64,000 nucleotides of DNA from Lathyrus oleraceus (Eukaryota > Streptophyta > Magnoliopsida > Fabales > Fabaceae). How positions within the stretch are numbered: position 1 is the first letter of the stretch; every line of letters begins with the position of its first letter. The notes beneath the pieces are model-generated. The model was not told the DNA's origin. It did not search any database and saw only the letters and a list, made by a program, of their open reading frames with translations. The translations under genes were made by a program, and so were the position numbers. The stretch lies in the NCBI RefSeq assembly GCF_024323335.1, contig NC_066583.1:12056665-12120664 (forward strand), in the 5' to 3' direction. This document shows positions 34,038 through 46,400 of this stretch, in pieces.

Positions 34038-36208
34038 AGAAGTCAATTCCCTAGAGCTGACAATCATTTGGTTGTTTCAACATTTCTTTTGTAGTTTCCT
34101 TGCATGTTGATTGTTAATTGCTTTTAAGCATTGTTGTTTTCTTTGAATTGGTAAGATTAATGAAATGTTTATGCATCTTTTGAATTAATCCATTCGTATT
34201 CACTCGTTTTTCATTCATGTTAAAAACCAAAATACTCCTCTCATTCACTTTTGTTTATCAAACCGTTGTGTTAACAAAGATTGGAAGGAGGATGATGAAA
34301 ACAAAACACCTGAAATTGTTGTGGTATGCTTTTGAGTAAAACCTTGTCGATGATGTAAGGCATTGTTTCAAATCCCCAAACACTGAAGAGATAAGGAGTT
34401 AATCCCTAGTCAACCACTTTGAGCCTAGAAGTTGGTGTTTATTTCGGATCTAAAACCCTTAATCTTAACCTGGGGCAGGGTAGTTATGTTCAGATAGTTT
34501 GATCGTGCATTCGATCTTTCAAAAATCGTCTATATGTACATCCTCCAATTAGGTTCAACCACATGTTATCCTTCGCGCACATGTTGAAGTGTCGAAGAAG
34601 TTGAGAAAAGCTAAAATTAGTTTTGGTTGGTCCTCGTTCACCAATAATGTGGTAGTCAACCTAAAAAAAAACAGAAAAAAGTCCGCTAAGTCAAACACCA
34701 CAAAATGACTTAGGCAAAAGTCAGGGCATCCCGGTGGACCAAAAGCTTCAAAGAAGCGGTCCAGGAAAAATCAGGGATAAAGAAAATCAATCAAAAGAGG
34801 TCATTAAATCCTCAACAAAGATAAAATAAGGTGACTGCCATTTCAAGAAAATCTCACCTTAAATCCTCATTTTCACTTTCTCACTTTCGAAGTCGAATGC
34901 GTGTATTGAATTAACTAAACATAGGAACTGGAGATCATCAAGAAGAAGGGGTGGGTAAAAATAAATTTCGAGCCTTATATCCTTTTGTTTCAAAAAACCG
35001 TGAACCAAACCACATTACAACCCTTAAAAGACCTAATTGAGGCAGAGTTTATTCTGAAAGCATACTACGACAAGGTTGTGCTAACCTGACTCCAAACGCT
35101 CTTTGTTAACCATTTGATGGCACCAACTTGCATACTGTGAATAACTTGATCACCATTGTGTTCTTATCAACGACCCGTTCACTGTATTTCACCCATTCAT
35201 ATCAATAAACTTTGAGTTCAAATTTTTGCATAAACATTGCATTAAAATTACCATTTTTTTGAATGCACAATCTTATTTGCGAGTCAACACTTAACATCAA
35301 AGAAATTCCAACAATATGCAGTTGAGGAAATTGATAAAGTGAAAGAAGTCCAAACAGGGGAAATCACTTTGAGCATCAGTTAATTCGAGCTAATCACCCT
35401 AAGGGTCATCTCGCCAAGAGTAATTTGCTTCAAGACTTAGACTGGGGCAAGCCACCTCAGAGCTCAATGAGTCCAACTATCCAAAGGACAATCAATCAAG
35501 AGTCTATCGTTCCAACATTTTGTTAGTCAAGTTCAGACCATTGCAAGTTTCAAACACTTGGGGCAAACCATCTTGAGATCGTCTCATGTCAAGCTGTTTC
35601 AAACCCACTTTCAAGGTAAACATTTTCAAAGACCCAACAGACTGGGGCAAGACGAGCCACAAAGGGGCAAACCCCTTTCATGCTTTCAAATTGATCAAAC
35701 AAATTCTGCCATATGTCAACAACTATTGGTTTTAAGACAAGTGCCCAAAAACTATGCTAGCATGATTCATTAATCCTCCAAAAGGATCCTATTGGCTAAG
35801 TTGTGGCTGTCAAGCTTGATAAAATTCTCCTTTGATAACATCTATCATAAAATATTTGGTTGAGTTCTCGGTGTTAAGGAATCATGATCTTCATAAATAG
35901 TCTTTACAAACTCCCTGTCCACTCAGGTGTCGGCATTTTCATATCATGATCATTCATATATCATGCATAAAAAAATCCAAATCATGCATAGCCGAAATGT
36001 ACTTCGTGCTCATTTTGCATTGACCCAGGTCTTGTTGTTGATCCTATACCCTTTGACCTCTAATTCCAGTTTGTATTTGGTGCCCTTAAACCAACATCCG
36101 ATTTTCGCAGTCATTTTCAAGTCCAATTGTTGTTGGCAAAATCCGTTAAAAGTTGGTTATAATCCATTACTTACGATTAAGAATCCAATTGTTGTTGAGC
36201 TTTATCAG
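34038..36208 (+). other. Long 3' non-coding region of element A
   Basis: No coding region is supported. Two strong stem-loops (34686-34763) are listed separately. Phrases such as GACTGGGGCAA and CTTGGGGCAAACC recur at about 35450-35660, as in the 3' regions of other Tat-type elements. Confidence 0.55.
34685..34780 (+). ncRNA. Two predicted stem-loop modules in element A
   Basis: Stem 1: CTAAGTCA (34686-34693) pairs with TGACTTAG (34706-34713). Stem 2: TGGACC (34735-34740) pairs with GGTCCA (34758-34763), with an inner stem GCTTC/GAAGC (34745-34749/34753-34757). Each is followed by GGCAAAA- or GGAAAAA-type tails and TCAGGG. Element B has equivalents with different but still paired arms. Function unknown. 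Confidence 0.6.
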
Positions 36209-37035
36209 GTCATATATGAACCTATTATTGAGCTTTATTCAGGTCATATATGAACCTGTTGTTGAGCTTTATTCAGGTCATATATGAACCTGTTGTTGAG
36301 CTTTATTCCATTATCAGGTCATATATGAACCTGTTGTTCAGTGCTATTCAGGTCATATATGAACCTATTGTTGAACTTTATTCCATTATCAGGTCATATA
36401 TGAACCTGTTGTTCAATACTATTCAGGTCATATATGAACCTGTTGTTGAACTTTATTCCATTATCAGGTCATATATGAACCTGTTGTTCAATACTATTCA
36501 GGTCATATATGAACCTGTTGTTGAACTTTATTCCATTATCAGGTCATATATGAACTTGTTGTTCAATACTATTCAGGTCATATATGAACCTGTTGTTGAA
36601 CTTTATTCCATTATCAGGTCATATATGAACTTGTTGTTCAATACTATTCAGGTCATATATGAACCTGTTGTTGAACTTTATTCCATTATCAGGTCATATA
36701 TGAATCTGTTGTTGAACTTATTCCATTATCAGGTCATATATGAACCTGTTGTTCAGTGCTATTCAGGTCATATATGAACCTGTTGTTGAACTTTATTCCA
36801 TTGTCAGGTCATATATGAACCTGTTGTTGAGCCTTATTCGGGTCATATATGAACCTGTTGTTGAGCTTTATTCCAGTATTACCAGATTCTTGATATTCCC
36901 CAACATTGTCAGGTCATATATGAACCTGTTGTTGAGCTTTATTCTAGCATTGCCATGTCATATATGAACCTGTTTTGAAGAATCTTTCTCTATGATTGTT
37001 TCAGTGTTGTCAGGTCATATATGAACCTGTTGTAG
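36209..37035 (+). repeat. Minisatellite of element A with 75-bp higher-order unit
   Basis: There are 21 copies of GTCATATATGAA. In the centre (36317-36692), 34-bp and 41-bp monomers alternate, making a 75-bp higher-order unit. Each AGGTCATATATGAACCT is a quasi-palindrome (AGGT/ACCT around CATATATG). Because 75 is a multiple of three, a repetitive frame stays open (36250-36777); I do not regard it as a gene. Tandem repeats in the 3' UTR of Ogre-type elements are known and can seed satellites. Confidence 0.92.
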
Positions 37036-37443
37036 AAATTTTCATATTCGGGTTTAGTAAGTCATATGTGAACTCACTACCGAAATCTCTTGTATTCTAA
37101 GTATCGTTTATCAAATTTCACTTTGAGTACTCCCCGGTGTGTGTCTGACTCTCCAGCAGGATTGTTTTCCCCAGCAAGTTGTTTTTTACCATTTGTCTGT
37201 CTCCCTATGGACCATCAGCATTCCCCATAGATTGGTCTGCCTAGTAGCATCTCCTGTTAAGGGTTCACCATATCCCTAGCAGATAAAAATTTCAAAAAAA
37301 GAGAATCTTGCATCAACGCATATCACATCATATCATGTCATAGGGATTCAGGATCAAAATCCTGGTCTTCTTAGTATTTAACTATCTCCCACTATGATCA
37401 TATGAAGAGTATCCTACTTCATATTCTCTAGTTGAAGATACTT
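37036..37443 (+). other. Non-coding segment between minisatellite and purine tract of element A
   Basis: No gene is seen. It contains CCCCAGCA/CCCCATAGATTGGTC phrases like those of element B at 60.7-61.2 kb. Confidence 0.4.
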
Positions 37444-37456
37444 AAATAGGGGCAAC
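37444..37456 (+). other. Polypurine tract of element A
   Basis: AAATAGGGGCAAC directly precedes the 3' LTR. Element B has GAATAGGGGCAGC in the same place. Confidence 0.8.
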
Positions 37457-40041
37457 TGTCATACCCCGATTTTAGATCCATCTGCATTCATCCACTGTGC
37501 ATCATGCATTCATTTTAATATAAACCCCGATTCACGTCTGAGGTCAATCATTGACTTTCTGGTCAATTAGTTGACCAAAGTTAACCGTCCATTCCCAAAT
37601 CCATATTGTCTCGATTTTGATAAACATTGGTCATTATCTAGGCCTTTTCGATCATGGTGCTTTTAATTACAAAATGGATTCTAATTTAAGTTATTTGACT
37701 TTTTAATTTTCAATTTGATTTTAATTTCAAATTAAGTCTAATTTCAAATTTCAATTTAATCTTAATTGTTTTTTTTACTAATGATTCAAACTTTAATTAA
37801 TTTTAATTTTCAAATAAATGTTAGAATTGATATCAAATTAATTTTAACAAATTATAGATTAATTTGATTTTTAATGGGTTTTATTGGTTTTTTTTATTTT
37901 AAATTGACATTTAGATGAGTCTTGGATTATTTCTAAAATCCATATCCATTTTTACAACCAAATATCCATTTATCCATTAACCCTTTTAACAACCATGTCC
38001 ATCAAAATCCGTTTAAGATAGATTTTTGGTATTCCATATCAATTTGGTAATCATCATATGCATTGCTCATTAAAATCAGAATTTTATGTCCACTCTTGCA
38101 TTTGAGTAACCGGTAGAGGTTTGTCCTTGGATAAGTTAGAATTAGGCCTTTCCATTTCTACTGAACACAAAAAACCCACATTTGGTTTAGAAAATAAAAA
38201 GAGGGATGAATTTTGATTGGACGCGTTTAAATCACCAACCTACATAAGCCACTTTCCATGTGTAAGTAATTTTCCATTCTTTTTTTAACAATTCATTACA
38301 TACCATTACAATCCTACACTCCATACAATTCATTCAAACCATCAAACTTTCATTCAATATATCAATAACCTTCAAACTTTCTATTCATTCCTGAAGCAAA
38401 TATGTCCAAAATTCTGCGGTAATTAACCAATTATGCATCACACCTGCAAGTGCAAACCAAAGGATCCTGCACAAACATCAACGGTCAATAACCTGTATCA
38501 GTCCCAGGCATATTCACATTAATCCAAACTGCAGCAGCCAACAAATAACAAGACATCAAGTAATCCCATCCTAAACTTATAACAACTCCAAAACAGTTCT
38601 CCAATAAGCAATGACGGCGACGCCTTTCGTCCCATTACAGGAATTGGTAAGAAATACAATGTTCGTTTCAATTCTGATTTTTCACTTCACATTAGCTAAT
38701 ATAACATATTTCCATCAGTTTCGATTAAAAGCATTATAATCAATTGAACTAACAACATTCAACATCTAACAGAATTAACAATATTCATAACAACATTTTC
38801 ACTAACTGCACAAAAGAATAATTCACTATCTATTAGCATTTTCTAAATCACTTCACTAATAGAACTTTAGTAAAAACCAACATCTAACCGAATTTCCAAA
38901 TTTCAACTGAATTCAGAATAGAATCATAACAAATTCCAACCGAACTTCCAACTGTCCAACGAATTTCAACCCAAATGATATCCACCTAACCTCCAACAGC
39001 ATGATTCAAAGCCACAACCTGAATCCGCCCTTACTAATTGGTTGGTTAACCTCCATACAAAACCGAAAACTCCATAGCAGCCTCTAACATAACTTCCAAG
39101 GCAATTGGTTAACCTGCACAGTATAAACAAAATCAATTGAAATCAAGAAAACCAACCGCACCCAAAAAGAACTTCTTCTCAAACCTGAGTTTGATCACAG
39201 CAAAACAGTTTCACATCCTCAACCGAACCAGAAGCGGATCTAAGAGCTTCATCCACACTAGAACTCCACCCTAGGATTTCCATAACAAAAACACCTACAT
39301 AAGAAAACGCAAAACAGAAGAATTCAACTTCAATCCATTTTTACCAGAGAAGTTTATCCATTTTAGTGACAGTATATACCTTTTTTCAAAGCACATTACT
39401 TTTAAAGCTGCATATCTCTTGCTGTGATGATTCAGAAACGCTGTGCTATAGTCTGTATCACAAAGTAGAAGAAGAAATTTGTAAACCACTCATGAAGGTT
39501 CTAGTTTTCACTATAGTAAAAAATACATCAACTCGGTAAGACGGTAAAAGTTAACAAACAGCCCAAAACGGAATTGAGACAGAATTCAAAGAAGAAAGTG
39601 TAGCTCTGTGTTACCTCTTCCGAATTTAACAATCAAATAGGGCGACCAAAATCTGACAACCCTAAAGGGATTTCGCAGAAACCCCTTCTGGATCTCCATA
39701 AGCCAACCTAAAACCCTAAGTTGTTGATATAAAAAGGGGCGAAACGAATACTGTAGAGGAGGAGAAAAAACCTAATTTTGGAGGCGACCACAAAAAACCC
39801 TAGGTTTTTAGAGACGGCGAGGAGAATACGAAGCGAAGGAAGGACAAGGAAATCGTACATGTTCTTGGAAATTCGGTGAGTCATTTCTCGTTTCGATCTG
39901 AGTCTCGCCTCGGTTTTACGAACTTCCATGAATGATGTCGAAATAAATCCAAGAACACGAATCCATGAGCTATAGTGATAAGCGCGATGCTCTGATATGA
40001 AGCGTGATGTTGTTATTGTAAACGCGAATCCATGAACACAG
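37457..40041 (+). repeat. 3' LTR of element A, first 2585 bp
   Basis: It matches 26150-28734 with the same length. It stops at CACAG (40041), where element B begins; the 5' LTR continues GTGCGTGG at this point, so the break is an insertion. Confidence 0.93.
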
Positions 40042-41833
40042 TGTAGCACCTCAAATTTGCACCTATCATTGTACATACATTTTCATATTAGGTCATAACA
40101 TTAACATAGTCCACTGCATAACATTGCATTGTCCCTTTGCCCAAGTGCAAGATCATCAGTCGGATTAGGTCAAACTGGTCAGGAGATCAGTCAGTCAAGC
40201 AAGCAAGTACAAATTCCATTGAGACAAGGCCCTAGGGTTGGTCCAACATGTTCACATGACCTAGGGGTCCTTTTGAAGTGATTTGGTCAAGGTTTGATTG
40301 CTCAGAAGTCATCAGTCAGTGTGCAGTCTACTAGAAACCCTAGAAAGTCAACTGTTGGTCAATGGTGCATTTAATCAGTGATTGGATGGTGGCAATTGGT
40401 TTGAGAGGCCTCATTCATGTCCATATAAGCCTCATATAACATATCAAGCATCCACAGTGAAGAAAATAAAGTCAGACAAGAAATTTCCAAAAATAGAAAG
40501 TTGACCTGTAATTGGAATTTGCCAAAAATGGAAAGTCTTGATCCTCAAACTTACATCATGATAAAAGCTTCAAATGAATTTTTGCCCAACATGAAAGTTG
40601 AAGATCTTGTTCTCCCATTTCCAAAAAGTCCAAGAACACTCAATTCCCATGTATGGTTGGCAAGTTATGATCAAATCATTTTCAGAAATTTTTGAACTTC
40701 AAAGAGGCATATCTCCCAAACCATTTGGCCAAATTGGGTAGGGTTTTTTTGCTACAAGTCACATTTGATGCCCTCTTTCCAAATTTGTCATCACCATTTA
40801 CCAAAAACTCACCAATCAAAATGGCACTTTTTGAAGTAGCATGAATTATTTAAGTGAGGTAAAAAAATGAACTTTCAAAATTAAGTCTTTGCCATGTTTT
40901 TACCCCTTGGAATGGTTCAGAAATGATGTTTAGAGTTTGTTCAAGGCCCAATTCGTGCACATTTCATACACCCCATGTAATTTGGCTTGGTTTTTAGTAA
41001 ATGTCCAAAACATGTCATTTTGTGCCAATTCCAATTACCACCTAAACTAATCAAGCTTAGCACCTTAAACAGCAAATATATACTCCATTTTCTCTCTGAA
41101 AAGCCCTAGCCACAATACTCAAACAGATCAAAAAACCTCATATTCTCTCAAACCCTCATCTTGCATTTTTGAACTTTTCTTGAAGAAATCTCAAAAACCT
41201 CGAGCTCAGCTTGGTTGCTTCATCACCCACCACCATTTTTGAGCTCATTGCAAGTGGTATATCTCAGCTGTAAAGCCTTGTTCATGAACTGTTTTGGAAG
41301 AGCTTCATCTATGGCAGATTTCAAGTGAAGCACAATCAAGCATTGCTGAGCCAAATTTCCTCCTCCATTCATCATTTGGGAGCTTGAAGAACAACTGTTT
41401 TGAGCTTACACGACCAAACAACACCTGAAGCATCACTGCCTTGCAGATTTGGTAATTTTTCGAATCACATTATTTGCAAAACTATGATATGCATTAGATA
41501 GATCTCTTTGCAATGATTCTATTGAGCTTTAAACCATTGAAAATGGTCGAGTAATTAGGAAGAAATGCTGAAATGAAACTTGGTGTTCTAATATGTTTTT
41601 GTTTGATTCATGATGCTTAGCTCGAATTACTGAAAATGATTGTTGGATTATGAATATGTGTCGTTTGATGAATTGAATGGTGTGCGTATTGTTCAATTCT
41701 GGGCAAAAATAATTTTCACGATTGGATGGAGATGATGAAGGTCCACTGTAGCAAGAACCCTAATATTTTTTCCACAATTTCATGTTGCTCGTGTAACATT
41801 TTGTTTTGCATGGATGTCTTCCTGTTACATTGC
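40042..41833 (+). repeat. 5' LTR of element B, first segment
   Basis: It begins TGTAGCACCTCAAATTTGCA, repeated at 63555. It is interrupted at ATTGC (41829-41833) by element C. Confidence 0.93.
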
Positions 41834-42069
41834 TGTTAGATGCCCAAAAGTGTTTATTTGAGTTATCATATGTGGGCATCTTTCACTCTATTTCCCTGCT
41901 AAAATTGTCAAAATCACCTTGGTTTTTGATGAAATGCATTACATTGATAAACAAGCTTGGTGCCTTTGATTTGTGTGTTATTGTGCAGAAAGAAGGCATG
42001 AAATAATTGAAATTGAAGACACAAGAAAGTTGGCAAAGGAACCAAAGCAAACAAGCATTCATCAGCCTG

Positions 42070-42440
42070 CTCGCTAGGCGAGGGCTGTGGCGAAGCACTG
42101 GTTCGCTAGGCGAGCGCCAAGCGAAAAGCTCCAGTAAATTGTCAATAAATTCGCCAGGCGAGCTGACAGCGAAGGTGGTAGCGAGTTCGTTCTGTTTTGG
42201 TGAAAAGCGCAGCCAGCACTCACTCGCTAGGCGAAGCTCTAGCGAGTCCCCAGCGAGCATTCCAGTAGCAAAACCTCTCAACCTCGCTGGGGCGAAGGTT
42301 GAAGCGTGTCCTTCGCTAGGCGAAGGTATGTTCGCTAGGCGAACATGACAGTTCAGCAGACCCTGTTTCTCTGGGCGCAGGTGCCTTATGTACCCATATT
42401 AGACCCTCGCTAGGCGAGCCATTCTGCTCGCCTAGCGAGC
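42070..42440 (+). repeat. Cluster of CGC-TAG-GCG hairpin palindromes, 5' LTR of C
   Basis: About eight palindromes share the centre CGC-TAG-GCG with differing arms: CTCGC/GCGAG (42070-42082 and 42406-42418), CCTTCGC/GCGAAGG (42310-42326), ATGTTCGC/GCGAACAT (42328-42346) and GCTCGC-CTA-GCGAGC (42426-42440). The same cluster lies in the 3' LTR at 52839-53209, and more copies lie around the env-position ORF. Confidence 0.9.
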
Positions 42441-42460
42441 ATGACAGCCCAGCAGAGGTC

Positions 42461-42468
42461 TATAAGTA
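42461..42468 (+). promoter_or_regulatory. TATA-like box of element C
   Basis: TATAAGTA lies 20 bp downstream of the palindrome cluster; the duplicate in the 3' LTR is at 53230-53237. This is the likely LTR promoter, placing the palindromes in U3. Confidence 0.55.
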
Positions 42469-43332
42469 GCAGGTGCCACTTTTGAGCACCATACCTCATT
42501 TTTACCAACTTTTTCCACTTTTGTACTTTGGAGAGATATTTTACAGCATTGTTCTAGGGGATCTTTTATGCCCTAATTTTCATTTCTCTTCATCTTAGAA
42601 CCATCTTCTACAAAAAGAAGGTGGATTCCCATCCAACTTCGATTATCCGACTTGGATGTTGATCAACCTTCTTTCCTTACTTGCCGACCAAGCTACCATG
42701 AAAATGAGTAGCTAAGTCATCCATTTGTCAAGGTTAGATGTAGGTGATTACTAGCTTTGTGTGTAAATGTAAGGATCCTCATATGTAAACTCTTTAATGG
42801 TAAATATATGATGAAAACTTTGTTTCTATTTAAAACTCTTTGTGTTGGTTTATGATCGAGAGATGTTTACCGACTCTTGACCTAGGTTTTCATCCAAACT
42901 TGTTTGTTAGCTAGAGATAGTAATGAATGATTTTGTTCACCATAAGGTTGAACCAAAAAGTTGTCATTTTGATAGATTGTGTTCGAGAGAAACAATGGAT
43001 CAAAATGGCAAAACTCACAATGTGTGTTCGAGAGAAACATATTGAGAGGACTTTGTGAAATGATTTATCATCTAAAGGAGTTTATAAGATTGTTGACCGA
43101 GCAAATACATGCAAAGTGATCATTGAAACCTAACTTTGGCAATATTTCTCATTTATTCAAACCAAAACTTTTACCGCAATTTATTACTTTTTATGCAAGA
43201 TAACTTGATTAAAACCAAAACCCTATTGTTACATTGAGCTAAGATTAATACAACCATCAAACGGCGGTGATATCTTACAATCCCTGTGGATACGATAACA
43301 AAAACCTGACACGAAATATACTTTCAACAAAA

Positions 43333-43350
43333 TGGCGCCGTTGCCGGGGA
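43333..43350 (+). other. tRNA-Asp-type primer-binding site of element C
   Basis: TGGCGCCGTTGCCGGGGA starts three bases after the LTR. This is the primer site characteristic of Athila elements. Confidence 0.9.
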
Positions 43351-43455
43351 TTGTAAATTGATATTGCGAGCATCGCAATGGTTGTTTAAGTTTTAGCTTG
43401 TGAATTTTTGACTTGTGCTTGTAATCTGTTTGGTTTAGTGTGCAGCTTACGTTTT

Positions 43456-46400
43456 ATGCGAGGGCAAATCTCTGTGGACGAACTTCTTTTTGATCCTGAG
43501 ATCGAGAGAACCGCAAGGAGGCTCAATAGCAAAACGAGACGTAGGAGGAAACAGGCTAGACAACGCCAAGAGCAAGGAGAAAGTCTTCAACCACAAATCC
43601 ACCACCATTCATACCAAACATGGAGCCACAACCACCACCACCTATTTCTACTCCATGCATCAATAGTCCAAGGAACACCGCTCAGTTTGCCAACCACACC
43701 GGAAGGCAAGCTGAGATGAAAACGGGAACTCTAAATCTATTATATGGAAGTCCATTCACCGGAATGGACCATGAAGACCCATTTGCTTTTCTCACAAAAT
43801 TTTATGAGATAGCATTGGCTGCCGGAGTGGATCAGGCTCAGGAGCTTCCGTTGTTCAGACGATTATTTCCCCACGCTTTGCTCGGTAAAGCAAAGGATTG
43901 GTACCTAGATCAAACACCAGCCGTAATGACAGACTGAAACGTGTTAGAAGAGAAATTCATCGAAAGATTCTTCTCCCATAACCGGTTCATGGAATCCAAG
44001 ACGGCCATCTCGGTGTTTTCACAAGGAACCAGTGAATCATTAAATGAAGCGTGGGAAAGATTCAAGTCCATGCTTCGGAAATGTAAAGGGCATGGATTTG
44101 ATGAAATGACTCAAATCCATATCTTCAGAAATGGACTTCAACCAAACTGCAAAACGTTGTTGGATGCTACCTCGGGTGGCTCTTTATTGTCAAAAAGTGC
44201 CGAAGAAGCCACAAACATCATAAATCGAATGTCTTTAAATGATCTTCAGAGTCAAAGTCGAGGAAATTCTTTGAAGAAGGCGGGAGTGCTTGATCTAGGG
44301 ACGAATGATGCCATCCTTGCCCAAAACAAGCTCATCTCACAACAAGTGGAACTCTTAACGCAACAAATCAAAGAGTTAAGAGAACCGTCAAAAGCTAAAC
44401 AAATAGCTTGTTGTGAACTTTGTAAAGGTGAACATGACACCGGATTTTGTCCACCTCCCGGTTTTGACGAAGTAAACTACATGGCCAATCAACGGGACTA
44501 TCAACCGAGACCACAACAACAACAACAACCTTATCAACCGCACCCTCAAAATCAACAACAACATTACCAAGGGAACCAAGGGTTCCAACCTAGAAGCAAC
44601 TATTATCATAACCAAGGTTATGGAGGTGGTTCTTCTAGCCGTCAAAACCCTCCGCAAAATCCTTATCAACCTCAACCTCAACAACCACCGGTCGTAAATT
44701 CTAAATTGGAAGAGACATTGACGCAATTCATGCAAATGTCAATGGCTAACCAAAAGAGCAATGACGCGGCCATAAAAAATCTCGAGACTCAAGTTGGGCA
44801 ACTTGCTAAGCAACTCGCGGAACAACAAACCGGTCCTTCCTTTTCAGCAAACACGCAAACAAATCCTAATGCACATTGTAAGGCGATCATGACGAGAAGT
44901 GGGAGGGAGTTGGGTAGTGAGAATAAAAAAAGAGTTGAGAGTGAACAAAGAGAGAAAGAGAAAGAAATTGAGGAGGAAATATTGGAGGAAAATGTTGATG
45001 GTGAAGTGGGGGAATGGAGTGAAAAGGAAGAAGTTGAAAAAAACGAAAATAATGGTGAAGTTGAAAAAGAGAAAGGTGTGGAGATGGAAAAAAATACAAG
45101 TGATGAGGTAATAAGGGAGGTAGTGAAAAAGCCTAGATGGAAAAGTGCTAGAGTTGCAAAGGGAAAGGAGGTAGTGAGCGCTACTCCTATCCAAAACCTT
45201 CCTTATCCTCATGCTCCTTCCAAAAGGGAGAATGAACGGCATTACGCCCGGTTCATGGATATTTTTAAACAGTTGCAAATCAACATTCCGTTTGCCGAAG
45301 CCTTGGAACAAATGCCTAAGTATGCCAAATTCATGAAGGACATACTAACCAAAAAGCGGAGGTATACGGAACCGGAGACCATCGTCCTTGATGCGAGCTG
45401 CAGTGCCATTATTCAAAGGACGCTTCCTAAGAAAGAGGTTGATCCGGGAAGAGTTACATTGCCGGTTAAAATTGGTGACGTGTATGTCGGGAAGGGACTT
45501 ATTGACTTGGGGTCGAGCATTAATCTTATACCTTTGTCAATTATCAAGAGGCTTGGCAACATTGAGATTAAGTCCATCCGAATGACGTTGCAATTGGCGG
45601 ATAAATCGACAACCCATCCTCATGGCGTAGCCCAAGATGTTTTGGTGAAGGTCGACAAATTCTTTTTCCCGGTCGATTTTATTGTTATTGATATGGAGGA
45701 AGATGATGATGCTCCGCTCATCTTGGGCCGACCATTCATGAAGACCGCGAGAATGATGATAGATGTTGATGACGGTTTAATGAAGGTGCGAGTTCAAAAT
45801 GAGGAAGTGACATTCGATCTATTCGAGGCAATGAAGCATTCTAAAGATAGAAATGATAGCTTTCTCATCGATGTGATCGAAGACGCTATTATGGAGGTTT
45901 CAAAGCATATTCATGAGATATCTCCTATGGAGTTAGCTCTTGATGACTCATTGGAGGTTTTCACTGTTGAAGAAGAGCTAGCTCTTGAGGAATGCTTAAA
46001 GGAACTTGATAGTTTAGACGACTTACAACCATGGGAAGTAGAGGAGGAAAACTTGAAGAAGGAGGTCATTGACGAAAAAGCGCCAATTGAATTAAAAGTG
46101 TTACCTTCGACTTTGAAGTATGTGTTTCTAGATGAGACTGAGGCAAAGCCGGTCATCATAAGCAACCTTTTGACAAAAGAAGAAGAAGCCCGTCTAATCA
46201 TTGTGCTAAAAACCAATCAAGAAGCTATGGGTTGGACTCTTTCCGATCTAAAAGGAATTAGTCCATCCTATTGTATGCACAAGATTTTGATGGAGGAGGA
46301 TTTCAAGCCGGTAGCTCAACCACAACGCCGCTTAAATCCTACCATGAAAGAGGTTGTTCGAAAGGAAGTTGTGAAGCTGTTGGATGTGGGGATGATTTAC

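Larger units (their letters stand above)
41834..43329 (+). repeat. 5' LTR of element C
   Basis: It starts TGTTAGATGCCC and ends TTTCAACA. It includes a GC-rich palindrome cluster at 42070-42440 upstream of a TATA-like TATAAGTA. Confidence 0.95.

Noticed and set aside
36250..36777. 175-codon frame with a regularly repeated peptide
   Set aside because: It is produced by the 75-bp minisatellite, whose period is a multiple of three; there is no independent coding evidence.
36209..37035. CRISPR-like appearance of regularly spaced repeats
   Set aside because: The context is a plant retrotransposon, the spacers are themselves repeated, and no cas-like gene is present.
44844..45311. Minus-strand frames opposite Athila gag
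   Set aside because: They are shadows of the Glu/Lys-rich linker on the coding strand.
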